NCBI GenBank assembly: GCA_003254905.1
Contig: QANU01010622.1
Coordinates: forward strand, 913,843-977,842
Direction: 5' to 3'
Origin: Nissolia schottii
Taxonomy: Eukaryota; Streptophyta; Magnoliopsida; Fabales; Fabaceae
Length of the DNA: 64,000 nt
A program made the translations under genes and the position numbers. The notes beneath the pieces were generated by a model. That model saw only the letters and a program-made list of their open reading frames with translations. It made no database searches and had not been told where the DNA came from. Within the stretch, counting starts at the first letter, position 1. Each line of letters starts with the position of its first letter. Below, piece by piece: positions 43,373 through 56,596 of this stretch.

Positions 43373-46300
43373 CATGACATAGGTTCTGGCCTGCTTGTCC
43401 CCAAGGCAAACTCTATCTCTGTCTATGGTTCCCCAGATACCAGAGACCTATGTAGGATCCACTCGCACAATGTTTTAGTTATAATAATCTTTTATGATCC
43501 CAATATAACCTCGTAAAGATTAAAAAAAAAAAGTTACTTTTTAGTCTACAAAGCGCCTCAAATCACGCATTTGTTCTTTCTATGACACACTAGACATGTC
43601 AACGTCACTTTTTCCCTCACTCAGCTGAACCTCCCTCTCCCTCTACTTTCCCTATTTCATTTTCACTTCACTCTCTTTATTCTCAAAAAGTTTCAAGAGC
43701 AAAGTTCACTTACTTTTAGATTCTCTCTCCTCTCTCATCAACAACCACCAAAATACTCCATAACCACCACCTCCACCACCACAAATCCATGGCCTTCTCC
43801 CATCATTTTCAGAATCATCATACTTCCTTCACAAAAGTTGAAGCCCTTATTCTCCTCTTCAAGCTCATACTATCGGTTTCGCGTTTAGGTGGGTTTCTTT
43901 ACACTTGTGTGCTTCAAATGCATGTACATGTTTAAGGTGATGATAGTTTCGATTTTCTCATGATATTTACTTCAAGAAAATGTAGTTTTAATGTCCATCC
44001 AAGATCTTATGAGATTCAACCATGTTAGGGTTCATAGAGCTCCCTATGCTTTGATTTTCTTGTTACATATTTGATTTTCTTGCAGATTCTAGAGCTTTTT
44101 CATGAAGGAAGTTGATGTCAAAATTGTGTTTTATAACTTTGGATTGGTTTGTACCCTTGTCGGTTTGGTGTAACACCCTTAGACACAAGTCAGTCGAATG
44201 ACTCAAGGCGTCATTCAAATGACTGGCTTTTGAAAGTCAAATTTCACAGAAACTGATAGAGTCGTTCGAATGAACCATGTTGTCTTTCGAATGATTCAAA
44301 CTTTGAGAGCTTAGACACAAATTTTTTTTACAAATGATAACGGTCATTCGAATGACCAGTGAGGTTAATCAAATGACTTTGTCTAGATTCGCAAATTTAG
44401 TTAAAAATTGTTCCAAACTTGACTCCTTGATCCCAAAAATTCCCAAAGGCTCCCAACACACTTAAAACATGAAAAACACTGAAAACATAGTGGAAACCAC
44501 TCAACGGTATGACGGATCATTACAAGATTTGAAGGTGTTCTTGTTGCTTACAACAAATATGGGATTGTTCCTGCTACTCGAAATAGATTTGAAGTTGTTC
44601 ATTTTCTTTGACACAAATATGAAGTTTTGTCTTCTGTTTCTCCCCATAAAACACAAGTTCGTGGTTAATCATGTTCTGATAGCTTACAATAATCTTCCCT
44701 AGTGGAGTCACCAATGATTCATAGTGAAATTTTAAATGCTCGGGGGTTTGAGGCATAAACACGATCAAGACTTGGGTTTGAAAGCTTTAGAAGATGATTA
44801 TGAGCTAATCACAACTTAGGAACTTCCTTCCCTTATATCAAAAAGGGTGGAGAACACAATAGAATCCCTTTTAGCGACGAATCACGACAAATTCTAACTC
44901 AAAGTCTCAAGCCACAGAAAAGACGCCTTCTTAGAACAGTGCTCACGGGGTTAGGCTTCTTTTATGGGTTTTAGTCCAGATTCTCTCTTGTTTTCTCTCA
45001 AGGTTTAGTTCAAAGATAGAATAGTATATGGTTTCTTGGTCTCTATGGGTGTTGGGTTATAAGTTTCGAATATTTCTAACCTTTGGATCGCTATGTTAAA
45101 GGAAGAAGTAAAAAAAAAAGGGCGGGTGAGTTGTTCCATCACCCCCATCCCCTATTCCTTGCCCACTAGTCACTAGACTATAGCCATGCTTTTTCTTATA
45201 TTTTCCATAATCAAATCAACTCATAGTCCTTAGGTTTCTTGATTCATTGATGACCATGCTTTTAGGGGAAGATTTAATGGGTAGGATCCCACAAATCAAG
45301 GGTTGTTAGAATTTTCTCATAGATGGGATTGGGGATGTAAGAGGAGGTTGTTAGAACCTTTTCTTTCCATTTATCCTTTCATTCTTAATTAGTCCACTTC
45401 TATCATTTCTCTCGGTACACCTGGAGGGTACGACCCTCCGGATAATGTACAACTCTTTAGTAGAGTGACCAACTAACTGCATTGGTCCAGGGGAACGAAT
45501 TACATTATTCATATCTTTTATACCCTTCAGTATGTCCGGGGGACTAGTTTACCCACCCAAGGGCATAAAAATTTAAACATTTGGTCGAGTTGAGCTCAAT
45601 CCGTGGTAGTGAACCACATAAAACCTGGCATAGTTAGTCATGATCGAAAGGATTGTATCTTCTTTCCTTTCAGTACTGCTGGAACCTCAGAGTACAACCT
45701 CTAAACCAACACAAGGGCATCGAAGTGACCAGTTACTGCATTGGCCCAAAGGACATGCTTCACATGGGAAGCATATAATCACTTTGATCCTTATAAGTGT
45801 GTTATTTAAAAATTTATTATGGATATCTCCTCAAACGAGGACCTAATCTATCATTTATTCTTAAAACTTCTAATGGAATTTACCTTGATTGAGGACTTAA
45901 ACAGTCTTTCACTTGCTCTTTGGAAAATCATATAACACACTTATATAAGGAGTGGTGATATCATTATTTACACGTGCTTATAGCCTCACGTCACTCAACT
46001 TTCTTTTCAATGTATAAATTCAAACATTACAATAAATACTAACATGATCATGATTATAAACAATAGCATAAGCATAAGTATAATTAAGGTCACACCAACA
46101 CATAGACATAGTCATAACATAAACATACATTTTGATAACAAGATTACCCAAATCTAGCACAAACAATTTATCATAGATATTATCAATCGAGATATAGTTA
46201 AATCATACTCACAGAACTCCATGTTAAGTTATTACATAGTTATATGTAGACCTTATGACCCTTTTTCAAAGGTCCCGCATTCCGTCATCGTTAGGACTCT

Positions 46301-46574
46301 ACGCTAACTTTAGACTTAGAGGACTTGACTCAAATCCAACAATCTTTTTGAAAACAAGTCCAAAATTTACCGACAAACTCAAAAACACTCACAGATTCAT
46401 AAAATCTTTTCAAAGTCCTCGAAACCCCTGTTTACCCAAAATCTTTCACAAAGCACAACTCAAAACCAAAAGTCAATTTACACTAACATTTTTACAAAAC
46501 ACCAAATAAAACCCATTTTACCTAACTCATAAAACTCTCCATTTCTCTCAAGGAAAACCAAACACTCCCGGAAC
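43373..46574. mobile_element. LTR-like repeat debris
   Basis: The copia frame stops at 43372 (GGGCA) and new sequence starts TGACATAGG. 43600-43920 is a CT-rich, leader-like stretch followed by AGGTGGGTTTCTT. 44171 starts TGTAACACCC. 45400-45900 has words shared with other LTRs here (GGTAGTGAACCAC, also at 18250). No pol genes are present. It probably consists of pieces of one or more long LTRs; exact ends are not resolved. Confidence 0.4.
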
Positions 46575-46840
46575 TAGGGCTGTCAAAATGAGCTCGGCCA
46601 GCGAGTCCGACCTGCTTACCCAGTTAAATGGACGGGCTTTACATGCAAAAAATAGGCTCGTAAAAATTTGAAAAAGAAAATGGCCCGGCCCGTTTAAGCC
46701 CGTAGGCTAAAAAGACCATCCTGGCGGGCTCACAGGCTAGCCCGTGAGCCCGTGAATTTTTTAAAAAAAAAAACCCAAAAGGTACCCATAAGAGCTGTAG
46801 TATAACAATATTTCATTAGAATAGAAGAGTTATATAATTG

Positions 46841-46882
<42 letters not shown>

Positions 46883-47496
46883 GAGTTATTTTAGGAGCAA
46901 ATTAAATTGCTAAGTTGTTTTAGTTATAATTAAAACATTTTTTAGATATTTTAAAACCTGCTGCGCATCGCGTGGGTTTAGACTCTAGGTGTTAATTAAA
47001 TACATTCTCTTGTTATCCTTTTTTTTTTCTATCAAAGCTTTGCAAATAGCTTCTTAATTGAAAAATGTTACTATTTGTATACCTATCCAAAATTAAAGAT
47101 TTCATAACCACAATAAAGAGATAAAGACGAAAAAATCACAAAACCTTCATTTTTCTCTATTTATTACCATCTACAATGGATCCTAAAATTTTACATAAAC
47201 TATTTCTTTCTGATTAATTAATACATAGACGATAAAAAATAGTTAAAAAGGACCTCGCATACTTATTCACAACTTTGTATTTAAACCATAAAAAATAAAC
47301 CAAAATTTTATTTTTTTTAAAATAATAAACGGGCTAGCGGGCTGACCCGTTTAGGCCCGCGGATCGACTATAAACGAACTAGATCCTAAAAATAGACCTA
47401 ATTTTGGCTTGGCCCGTTTCGGCCCACGGGCCCAAACGGGATGGGCCTTAATGGGCCAAGCCTAAACTGATCGGGCCGACCCGTTTGACACTCCTA
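46575..47496. mobile_element. Non-autonomous hAT-type element (922 bp)
   Basis: Ends are TAGGGCTGTCAAAATGAG at the left and, reversed, TAGGAGTGTCAAACGGGTCG at the right. Flanking 8 bp are identical: CCCGGAAC at 46567-46574 and 47497-47504. GGGCC/CCCGTTT-rich subterminal sequences lie at both ends. An (AT)n run is at 46843-46880. No transposase. Confidence 0.88.
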
Positions 47497-47504
47497 CCCG
47501 GAAC

Positions 47505-48240
47505 CAACAACCATTTCATCCAGGATACTTTGGTTCTGAACACCATAATTACACTTTTGACACAAATCACTTCCAAACTCATTTTTCTTCACAAGCAAAC
47601 TACACACCTGAAACCTCATCTTTTCTCTCAATCCTAGAATTTTTTTTCAAACACAATCATCAACACAACACTCAAAGTCTCACACCACTCATAACATAAA
47701 TACACCACTCAACACAAACAACACTCATGCACACGAGTTAGTGTATATAATTGCTCTATGAGAAACCCACCTAAAACATAAACAAAGACTTGATGAGCAT
47801 GATGAGTGTTTAACATAGTGGTGAAGGTGGTGTAATGGTGAGCTCAATTGATAGTGGTGAGGATGATGGTGGCCTTGGTGGTGGCTCAGCTTATGATGAT
47901 TTGAGTTTGGTAATGAAGGAGTAGTGGCCAAAGCATGGCCACGGTGGCAGCGGGAGAGTGATGATGAGATGAGATGATGATGGCATTGATGAGGAAGGAG
48001 GAGGTTTGGTGGTGATATTGTTATGTTGACGGTTGTCACGGCCTTGATGATGGTGAGATGATGATGAAGGTGAGACGGTGATGATATTAATATGGTGATG
48101 GATGATGATGAAGGTTCTAGGGAGTGCAGAGCCACAAGTTGTCTTTGAGAAAAATGAGAGAATTTCTCTCAAGGCTTCTTGTTACAAGAATGAAAAGGAA
48201 ATTACATATCAATTGTTAGTTGTATGGTGGACATGGCCGT
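47505..48240 (-). mobile_element. LTR-like debris, minus orientation
   Basis: On the minus strand a CT/CATCATCAC-rich leader-like stretch (48170 down to 47800) ends at GTTTTAGGTGGGTTTCTC (about 47755-47775). This is the same architecture and word as 43890-43912 on +. It suggests a reversed copy of a related LTR. The hAT-type element at 46575 interrupts it. Confidence 0.35.
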
Positions 48241-48835
48241 GAGGCCATGGATGATGATTAATGATTCAGTACTAATTAAATAATAGACATAATTATACTT
48301 AATATTTTTATTAAATAAACATAAAAAATATATGCATAATTTTTTAAAAAATAAATAAAAAAATTAAATTTTTTTACTTATTTATTAATATTTAATTGGA
48401 TGATAATTTAATTCCACCAATAAACCTTATTTTAAGTATTAAAAAAGTAACCGGTTAAAGAAAGCGCGCGGTGATATATTGATTGTCGTTTAGTTATATT
48501 AAGAAAGTATTAATAATTGTCTTTTCAACTATACTCTTATTTATTATCAACTTTCTATTATTATATTAATTGCATTATAATTTTTCATAACAATATATCT
48601 CACTAATTAAAGAGTAATTTAATTTAAACATTCATATTTTTTTAAATATTCACGAATTAATTATTTTATTAATTGATGTGTATTTATTAAAAAGGACATC
48701 TAAGAAATGACGGCGAGAAAAGAACGTATGATTAGGAAAGTGAGGAATGATTTGTGTGCAAGCAAGGAAGGAAGGCAGAAAGGGAAGGAAAATCAGGGGA
48801 TTCAAATCCAATTGTGGCCACAGTTCACACTTCAC
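48241..48835. other. AT-rich upstream DNA of the receptor-kinase pseudogene
   Basis: No gene or element end is seen. It is very AT-rich to about 48680 and then more mixed. Confidence 0.5.
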
Positions 48836-49077
48836 ACTCTATATATATTCAGCCCCGCTCCCATCACTCCCACCAATCACTTCCCATTCCCCACCGACTC
48901 ACTCTCAATTCAGTTATCTTCTTCGTCTCCAATCTCAGGTACCCTTATCTCTCACCAATTCCCCTTTCATGTTTGAAATTGTAGAATGCCTTACTGTCTC
49001 TCCGACATGTGCTCTTTCTATGCTCTGCTTCAACTTTCTTTCTTTCTTCAAACAGTAAAGCTTAACAGAGAAGAAAA
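48836..49077 (+). promoter_or_regulatory. Probable core promoter and 5' UTR of the left receptor-kinase copy
   Basis: A TATA-like CTATATATATTC is at about 48839-48850. CT-rich leader sequence follows. A candidate 5' UTR intron runs from CAG|GTACCC (donor 48939) to TTCAAACAG (acceptor, ending 49055). The ATG follows at 49078 after an A-rich AGAAGAAAA context. Confidence 0.5.
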
Positions 49078-52000
49078 ATGGAGGGTAGGCTTCCCTTCTT
49101 CCTGTGCTACTCTCTCTCACTCATTCTGCTACTCCTCTTGCCTCTCTCCTCAGCCCCGATGCCAAGTAACTACCCTTCTTCTTCTTCTTCTCCTTCTTCT
49201 CTGCTCGTTTTTTCTTTGTTGCTTACTTCAAAGACCATTTTCTTTTTCTTGGATTGGTTTCTACGAAAGATTGGGTCTTTTTTCTGCTTTAGCACCGATT
49301 TTCGAACTGAAAATGATTTATTGTTTTAGTGTTTCTTCTATGCTCTGAAACGTTTGCTGTTTTCTCTGGCATTGGTTTTCTTGGTTTGTTCATATTATTA
49401 CTACTTCTTTTCCCTGTTTATCTCCTTTTTTTTTTGGGTCCAAAATGTTCCCTAAAGAGTTCTTTTTTTTTTTTCTTCTTGGAAATTACTTGGGAAGTTA
49501 TTTTCTCTTTCAGTTCTTAAATCTTTTTCCACTTTACCATGGAAATCTTGTGGCGTAATCCATGCATAAACAAAATAATAGAACACCGAAATTCAGCTTT
49601 GGTGTTGTTGATTCGTGTGTTTTCAGTTTTATTTGGATGGCTCTAGCTACATGAACTAGGTGCTTAGAATTCCAATATCAAATCAATGTTTAATTGTTTT
49701 CTGTCCAAGGGTGTGTGGTGGAACATTCAATAAATCTTGTTTTTAGAGGTTTTACATTTGTAGCTAGCAAGATATATGTAACTTAATTAACAGTGATTGA
49801 ATGCGGATTTTAATGCCAAATTGAAACTGTGGTTAAGCATTAGTTATGATAAACAATCCTTCTTGTATGAAGATTATTTGGTTCTTGGAACCCGCAGGGG
49901 CTTGTAGGTCCTAATAGGAACTAAATGAATCTTTACATGTTTTATGATGGTTTAATGAATCTTTACATTATTACTATGCTTATTTCTTTTTCCAAAATTC
50001 TTTTAAATTATTACCGTTTAACAAGCATTTCCATTTGTCTCAATTCTGACTTCTTCCTAACACTTAGTCTTCTGCATTATCTGCATAATCTTTACATGAT
50101 TGAACTCCATTAGTAATGTTTTCCTATTAGAGTTTAGAACTGTATATGCGTCTAGTTCTTTTCATTTATGTTGTTCTTTGTGACAAAATATGTCATGTTA
50201 AGCAGGTTTCATAAGTTTGGACTGCGGAGGAAATGAAAATTTCACCGATGAAATTGGCCTTGAATGGACTCCTGATAATAAACTGACTTATGGAGAAATA
50301 AGCAATATATCAGTTGCCAATGAAACGCGGAAGCAATACACAACACTACGACGCTGTCCTGCTTCTCTGCAAGGATAAATTTTGGTGCTGAGAGCGATGC
50401 TCTTGTCAGGTATTGTGCCAACACTGTCTACTCTTTTACAAATTAATCCTCTAAATACTCTCTTCTCTAGTACATAACAAGATACGTGTAGTACTATGAA
50501 GTCACTGGATTGAATTCCTAATGCGGGGATCCATTTCTTTTAGCAAATTATGATACTTTTGGTTTGTGTGCACACAGACCAACACATGCTCATGGTCATC
50601 TTTTATGTTCATTTTAAATCGCAAATATCAAATTTTTGTAACTTTCCTCATAACAGAGAACTACATCCCACATATAATATTTCTGGGGATGAATGTGTGT
50701 ACTGTGTAGTTAATGTTAGCACCTCCAGTGGTTTTGACGCAGTTTCTTTTCACTTTTGAAGTGGATGTTACTGCCATATCAGGTACCCTGATGATCCATT
50801 TGATAGAATATGGCAGTCAGATTCTATCAAGAAAGCAAATTATCTTCTTGATGTTGCTGCTGGAACTCAGAAAATTTCCACCAATGTATCAATTGATGTT
50901 AATAGAGATGAAATTCCACCAATGAAAGTAATGCAGACAACCCAGCCGTAGTGGGTACAAATGGATCTCTAACTTACTGGCTAAACTTGGATGGTTTTCC
51001 TGGTATTGGTTGGGCATTCACCTATTTTTCTGAGATTAAAGATTTGGCTCCAAATGATTCTCCCAGGGGCCCTCTTCTAAATGCCATGGAGATAAATAAG
51101 TATCTGGAGAAAAGTGATGATTCTCCTGATGGTTAGTTGTACTTGTACCATGTGATATGTTGTTTGGCTATCTTGTAACTGTAGAGTAACAGTTTAATAA
51201 TCATGTCAATTTCAATTCCATTAAATCTCTTTTGAATAGCCATAGTTTATTTAGTACTTGGAGGTGGTTTGCAGGTGAAGCTATATCTAGTGTACTTTCA
51301 CACTATTCAGCAGACTGGGCACAAGAAGGGGGTGACCCTTGTCTACCTGCTCCATGGTCATGGGTTCGATGTAGTTCAGATCCACAGCCAAGAATAGTTT
51401 CAATGTAAAGGTTTATCTTTTTTGAGGTTTTGATTTTGTCTATATATTTCATTTTCATCACCAGATCATAGCTCAGCCGCCACCACTCCCTACTCCCCCC
51501 AAAGAAAAGAAGATAATAAAAGAACAGCCAGCTAGTTACTAATAAAGAATGTTCAATTACTGTATCAAAAGAAAAGTTCATGTGATCTGATAACAGTTAG
51601 TTTGTGTTCCTGGTGATGCAGTTTATTGTCTAGTAAGAACTTGATGGACGATATTCCTTTGGAAATCACCAAATTGACTGGTCTTGTAGAACTGTAAGTT
51701 TTATATTGATTTTAATTTTGCTGGAATGAAGCTACTGATGCCTCATGGTTGGCCCATCAAATTAATGTTGTTGCTCGCGGAATGATTTTATTCATGGATG
51801 CAGATGGCTTGATGGAGATATGTTGACTGGCCCAATACCAAATTTTACTGGATGCATGGACTTAATGATCATGTAATTACTGTTATGTTCTTCTCTTAAT
51901 CATGCTTAGTTAGCTTTCAGCTAACAACAACCTTTTCCTCTTGTAGTCATTTTGAGAACAATCATTTAACAGGTCCGCTCCCAACCTTCCAAATCTAAGG

Positions 52001-52605
52001 GAACTGTAAGATATCTGGTATTTACATAACAGTGTTTTGATCAAATTGGAAATTGTTATAATTCTGATACATCCAATTATGAACTTCGCAATAGCATATA
52101 TATTTGTCTCACAAAAATGAGTATCATTCAGTCAATGTTTAACCCTATCCAAATTGATTTGCTTCATATTCATTTGATTTTGATACATTATAGTTAATGC
52201 ATACAATGGTTGCAAGCATGTGCAAAATAACACGTTATCTGGAACAGTACCTTCAGATCTTCTAAATAAAGATTTGGTCTTGAAGTAAGTATTGTTTTTA
52301 CTTGTTAAACTTAAAAAAAATGCAGCATTGCACATTCAGAAGTAGAGAAAATTATTGGCATGTTACATTTAAAGAGATATTGATGAATATGTACACAAGA
52401 TATGATGGACAACGTATTACTGTATATAATTTCTATATTATGTATAGTTGTTATTGCATATATTTTATTTCCTTAAATAGATTAGAATCAGCCTAGCAAT
52501 CCCTATAAATTAGCCTAGACAGAAGTAACTTAAGGATCCCAGAAATTAGCTTAGATTTCTGCCAATGAACTTTGTAATTTTATCTATATATTGAATACAT
52601 AGTCA
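49078..52605 (+). pseudogene. Malectin-like/LRR receptor kinase, left copy: ectodomain only
   Basis: This is a broken copy of an At1g67720-type receptor kinase (subfamily I). Exon 1 (49078-49165) encodes a signal peptide with a seven-Leu core. Exon 2 starts at 50206 with FISLDCGGNENFTDEIGLEW. About 100 malectin codons are then missing, which brings in a stop (about 50378). 50785-50945 encodes YPDDPFDRIWQSDSIKKANY and VNRDEIPPMKVMQT. A 5 bp-type insertion at about 50940 shifts the frame into a TAG. 50950-51133 encodes GTNGSLTYWLNLDGFPG and then jumps to RGPLLNAMEINKYLEK, losing about 50 codons. 51274-51406 encodes ADWAQEGGDPCLP. LRR pieces lie at 51622-51693, 51804-51871, 51947-52010 (shifted) and about 52215-52285 (NNTLSGTVPSDLLNKDLVLK). 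Sequence ends inside the next intron at 52605; no transmembrane or kinase part follows. Confidence 0.85.
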
Positions 52606-55600
52606 TATTGATGCGTCTCGCGCGAGACGTGAGTGACCGTTTTTTTTGGAGTCACCACAATCTTTCCTCCTTAAACAATTTTGGTCCCCAAAATTGCTTA
52701 TTGGCCTTACCTTGGAACGTGTTGGATGGGTCGAAGAGATACAGGTGGGCCTTCCTCATCGCGTCCTCTGTCTCTCAAGTTGCTTCCTCTCAGGAGTGAT
52801 TCCTCCAGATAACTTCCACGGAGGTTACCTCCTTCGAGCAAAACTTCTTCACTTGTCTGTCAACGATCGCCACCGATTCTTCCTGGTAAGGCATGTCGGG
52901 TTCAACACACACATCTTGCTGGGTAAGGACGTGTCTGTTGTCGCAGATATATCGTCTGAGCATGAATAAACGAAAGATGGGATGTACTATCGCCAGACTG
53001 GGTGGTAACGGCAACTCATTAGCTGCTGACCCAACTTTCCTGGTGATCTTGAAAGGGCCTATGTACTGAGGATTCAACTTCCCTCGCTTACCAAAACAGA
53101 CCACACCCTTCATCGGTGATACCTTCAGAAAGACCTTCTAACCAACCTCAAACTCGAGGTTACGCCAGTGCTGATTTGCCTGAGACTTGTGTCGAGATTG
53201 AGCGACCAACAATCTCTCCCTGATAAGCTTAATCTTCTCTTTAGTGTCTTTGATGATGTTTAGAGGCTATTAGTTTCACTTCCCCTACCTCAAACCATCC
53301 AATGGGAGACATGCAACGTCTCCCATAGAGGGCTTCAAAGGGTGCCATCTGGATGCTTGCCTAATAACTGTTATTATACGCAAATTCCACAAAAGATAGA
53401 TGCCTCTCCCGAGAACCTCCAAAATTCAAGACGCATGCTCTAAGTGTTTGTATAGTCCTCTCAGATTGCCCGTCCATCTGAGGATGAAAGGTTGTGCTCA
53501 TCAAGTTAGCGCCCATAACTGTTTGAAAAGCTCTTCAGAAATTGGCAGTGAACTGCGTACCTCTGTCTGATATAATCGAAAGGGGGACCCCATGAAGCCA
53601 GACTATATCCTGAATGTAGATCTTGACATAATCTATGGCCTTGTAGGTGATGCATGAAGTATGCTGACTTGGTCATCCTGTCGACTATGACCCATATCAA
53701 GTCGTAGCCACTGGGGGTTCGAGCTAACTCCACCACAAAGTCCATAGTAACTCTTTCCCACTTCCATTTAGGTATAGGTATCCTCTGCAACTCTTTCGTT
53801 GGTCATTGGTGTTCGGCCTTGACTTGTTTATAGACAAGGTACTTTGCCACAAAATTGGCCACATCTTTCTTCATGCATTAATGTCCTAGTACATCTTCAT
53901 CGATCCCGGGTGGATTGAGTAAGCTGTACTATGGGCTTCCTCCACAACTTTGTTTCTCAGATCATCGACATCAGGAACACACAGTCGTGTTCCAACTCGT
54001 AGTACCCCATCTGAATCCACTGAAAACTTGGATATTGCGTCGCTCTTAGTTCTGGTTATACTCTCAACCAACTTAGAATCCTCGATTTGCTGACTCTTGA
54101 TCTCCTTTAACAAGGATGTGGTCTGGACCTCTAGGTTGGCCAAGAACGCCCCAGACTCACTTGCATTAAACCTGAACCCTTCTACTGTGAGTTTGCGAAC
54201 ATTTGCCACCTACTATCGCCTTACTAGAGCTATATGTGCCAATCTACCCTCAAACTTTTGACTCAGAGCATCGGCCACTACATTGACCTTTCCCAAATGG
54301 TATTAGATGGTGCACTCATAGTCCTTGAGTAACTCCACGCATCTGCGTTGTCTGAGGTTAAGTTCCTTCTGCTTAAGGATGTACTAAAGGATCTTGTAGT
54401 CAGTGAAGATCTCACAAAGTTCCCCATAAAGATAGTTCATCTAGATCTTTAGGACAAAGATTATTGCTGCTATCTCTAAGTCGTGAGTGGGGTAGTTCTG
54501 TTCATGCTTCTTGAGCTGTCTTGATGCGTAAGCTATGGCTCGACCATGTTACATAAGGGCGCATCTGAGACCAACTCTCGAGGCATCACAAAGGACAAAA
54601 AATCCACCCACACTTGATGGTAAGACTATCTTTTAGCTTCTGAAAACTACACTCATATTCTGAGGACCATACAAACTTTGCCCCTTTCTACGTGAGCTTT
54701 GTCAACGAAGTTGTGATCTAAATTTTTTTCACAAAATGACAGTAATACCCAGTCAAACCCAAAAAATTGCGGATCTCAGGTGTTGTCGCTAGTCTTGGCC
54801 ATTGCTGAACGGCCTCTACCTTCTTAAGGTTAACTAGGATCCCATCCTTAGAGATAACATGACCTAAGAATGCTGCCTGTCCCAACCAGAACTTGCACTT
54901 GGAAAGCTTGACTTATAACTGATTCTTCTTCAAGGTCTGCAGCACTATTCTCAAGTGCTCTGCGTGCACTTCCATACTCTTGGAATATAAAAATATGTCA
55001 TCGATGAATACGATAACAAAATAGTCCAAGGACAGCTTGAAGACCCTGTTCATCAGGTCTATGAAAGGCGCGGGTGCATTTGTCAGGCCGAAGGACATTA
55101 CTAAAAACTCGTAGTGCCCATACTGGGTATGAAAAGCTATCTTAGGAGTATCTTCCTTGTAAATCTTGAGCTAGTGATACCTTGATTACAGGTCAATTTT
55201 AGAAAAATAAATTGCCCCTATAGCTGGTCAAACAGAGCATCTATGCGTGGCAGAGGATAATATTTTTTACGATGACCTTGTTCAATTGTCGGTAATTTAT
55301 GCAAATCTGCATAATACTGTCCTTCTTCTTTACAAACATCGGGGCACCCCATGAAGAGATACTCGGTCTGATGAAACCCTTATCCAATAACTCTTGAAAC
55401 TGCTTTTATAGCTCTCGCAACTCGGCGTGAGCCATCCTATACAGAGGTATAGAGATAGGTTGAACCCCCAGTTCCAACTCTATACTAAAATTTACTTCCC
55501 TATTTGGCGGTTCCCGTGGGAAGTCGCTTGGAAAGACATTCGAGAACTCAGAAATCACCTGTAGCTGCTCGGGATTTGGCCCTTCCTGTTCTAGTATCTA

Positions 55601-56596
55601 TCCACTACCAGAAAACTATCACAACCCCGGTCCATCAACCGTAGGGCCTCCACGGACGACACCAGACTATCCATGAGTGTGCAGGTGTTGCCCTGATACA
55701 TAGACATCTGATCTCCTAAGTACCGAAATGGTCTTGGCATGGCAATCAATGGTAACACGACATGACGTGAGTCAATCTATCCCGAGGATAACATCGAACT
55801 TTGACATGTCCAACACTATCAGGTCTGCAACTGAGGTCATAACTCTGACTCTTATCCCACAGGAGCGATAAGCTGAGCTAACTACAAGGGATTTTCCTTA
55901 TGGTACTTTTAACTTTAAACGATCTTTCTCGATCAAAAGATGTTGTCTCAAAATGAATAGCGAAGAACGAAGATAAATAGGAGTGCATGAACCTCAGATC
56001 GGCATTAAATGAACGAATTGTAATATACTTGTAAGGATTGCATTAGAGGCTTATGCATCTTGTCGTGTCAGAGCATAGAGGCGAGGTGCTCCTCCTCCGT
56101 TGGAGCCTCCGCCCCAAAATTTCTACTCCTTTGTCCCCCTGGTTCAGACCCCTACCTCCAACGCCTCTGCCTGCTGAAGCCATGGTTCCACCAAGGTTCC
56201 TTGTCTGAGGTTAACTGGTCTGGTTTCCCTTGCGAACGAATCCCTAGCTAAAGGCTGCTTACAAGTTTGGACAATCTTTCCTCATGTGGCATTCTCTGCC
56301 ACACTCAAAACACCCTAATGTATCATATTGACAAGGGCTAGGGTGGCGTTTCCTACAGGTCGAACAGATAGGATATGATAGTGTCCTGCCAGAGGACTGT
56401 GCCCCTAACTGTTGGCTACCCCTATTCTGATCTGAGGTGGCTAGACGGGTTGGGCAGACTTAGAGTAAGCGGCTCGCCCAAAAAAAGTTCCCCGTGGGCC
56501 CTGCTAACCGGGGCCCTTCACAGTGCTAGTACTCGAAAAGAACCCATGTTGCTTGGCCAACTTTGCCTAGCCATTACTTTGACTGGTATTTTTAGA
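52606..56596 (-). mobile_element. Ty3/gypsy chromovirus (Tekay/Del-like) remnant 1
   Basis: Read on minus from 56596: the end of gag with a CCHC-like region (about 56270-56370) and GAPRLYALTRQD (about 56075-56110), then a decayed protease zone (55650-55900). Reverse transcriptase follows with [11 protein letters not shown] (about 54985-55015) and [12 protein letters not shown] (about 55060-55098). RNase H has NVVADALSQK (about 54255-54285). The H2C2 zone is at 53886-54209, the integrase core at 53506-53790 (KWKWERVTMDFVVEL), and integrase end plus chromodomain at 52700-53113 (LNPQYIGPFKI, VEVIWRNHS). Domain order and the chromodomain mark a Tekay-type chromovirus. Frameshifts and stops occur throughout. 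Both LTRs are absent at its edges, and it abuts receptor-kinase intron sequence at 52605. Confidence 0.85.
54913..55098 (-). pseudogene. Reverse transcriptase catalytic block of gypsy remnant 1
   Basis: The open stretch reads [20 protein letters not shown] and then [14 protein letters not shown]. The catalytic Y/F-x-D-D box appears as F-I-D-D. The rest of the domain around it has stops, so no active enzyme is encoded. Confidence 0.85.

Noticed and set aside
47725..48172. His/Ser-rich minus-strand proteins
   Set aside because: Low-complexity CATCATCAC sequence in LTR-like leader DNA; same layout seen at 43700-43900.
48707..49058. Overlapping small frames before the receptor kinase
   Set aside because: They cover the TATA-like box, the leader and the probable 5' UTR intron.
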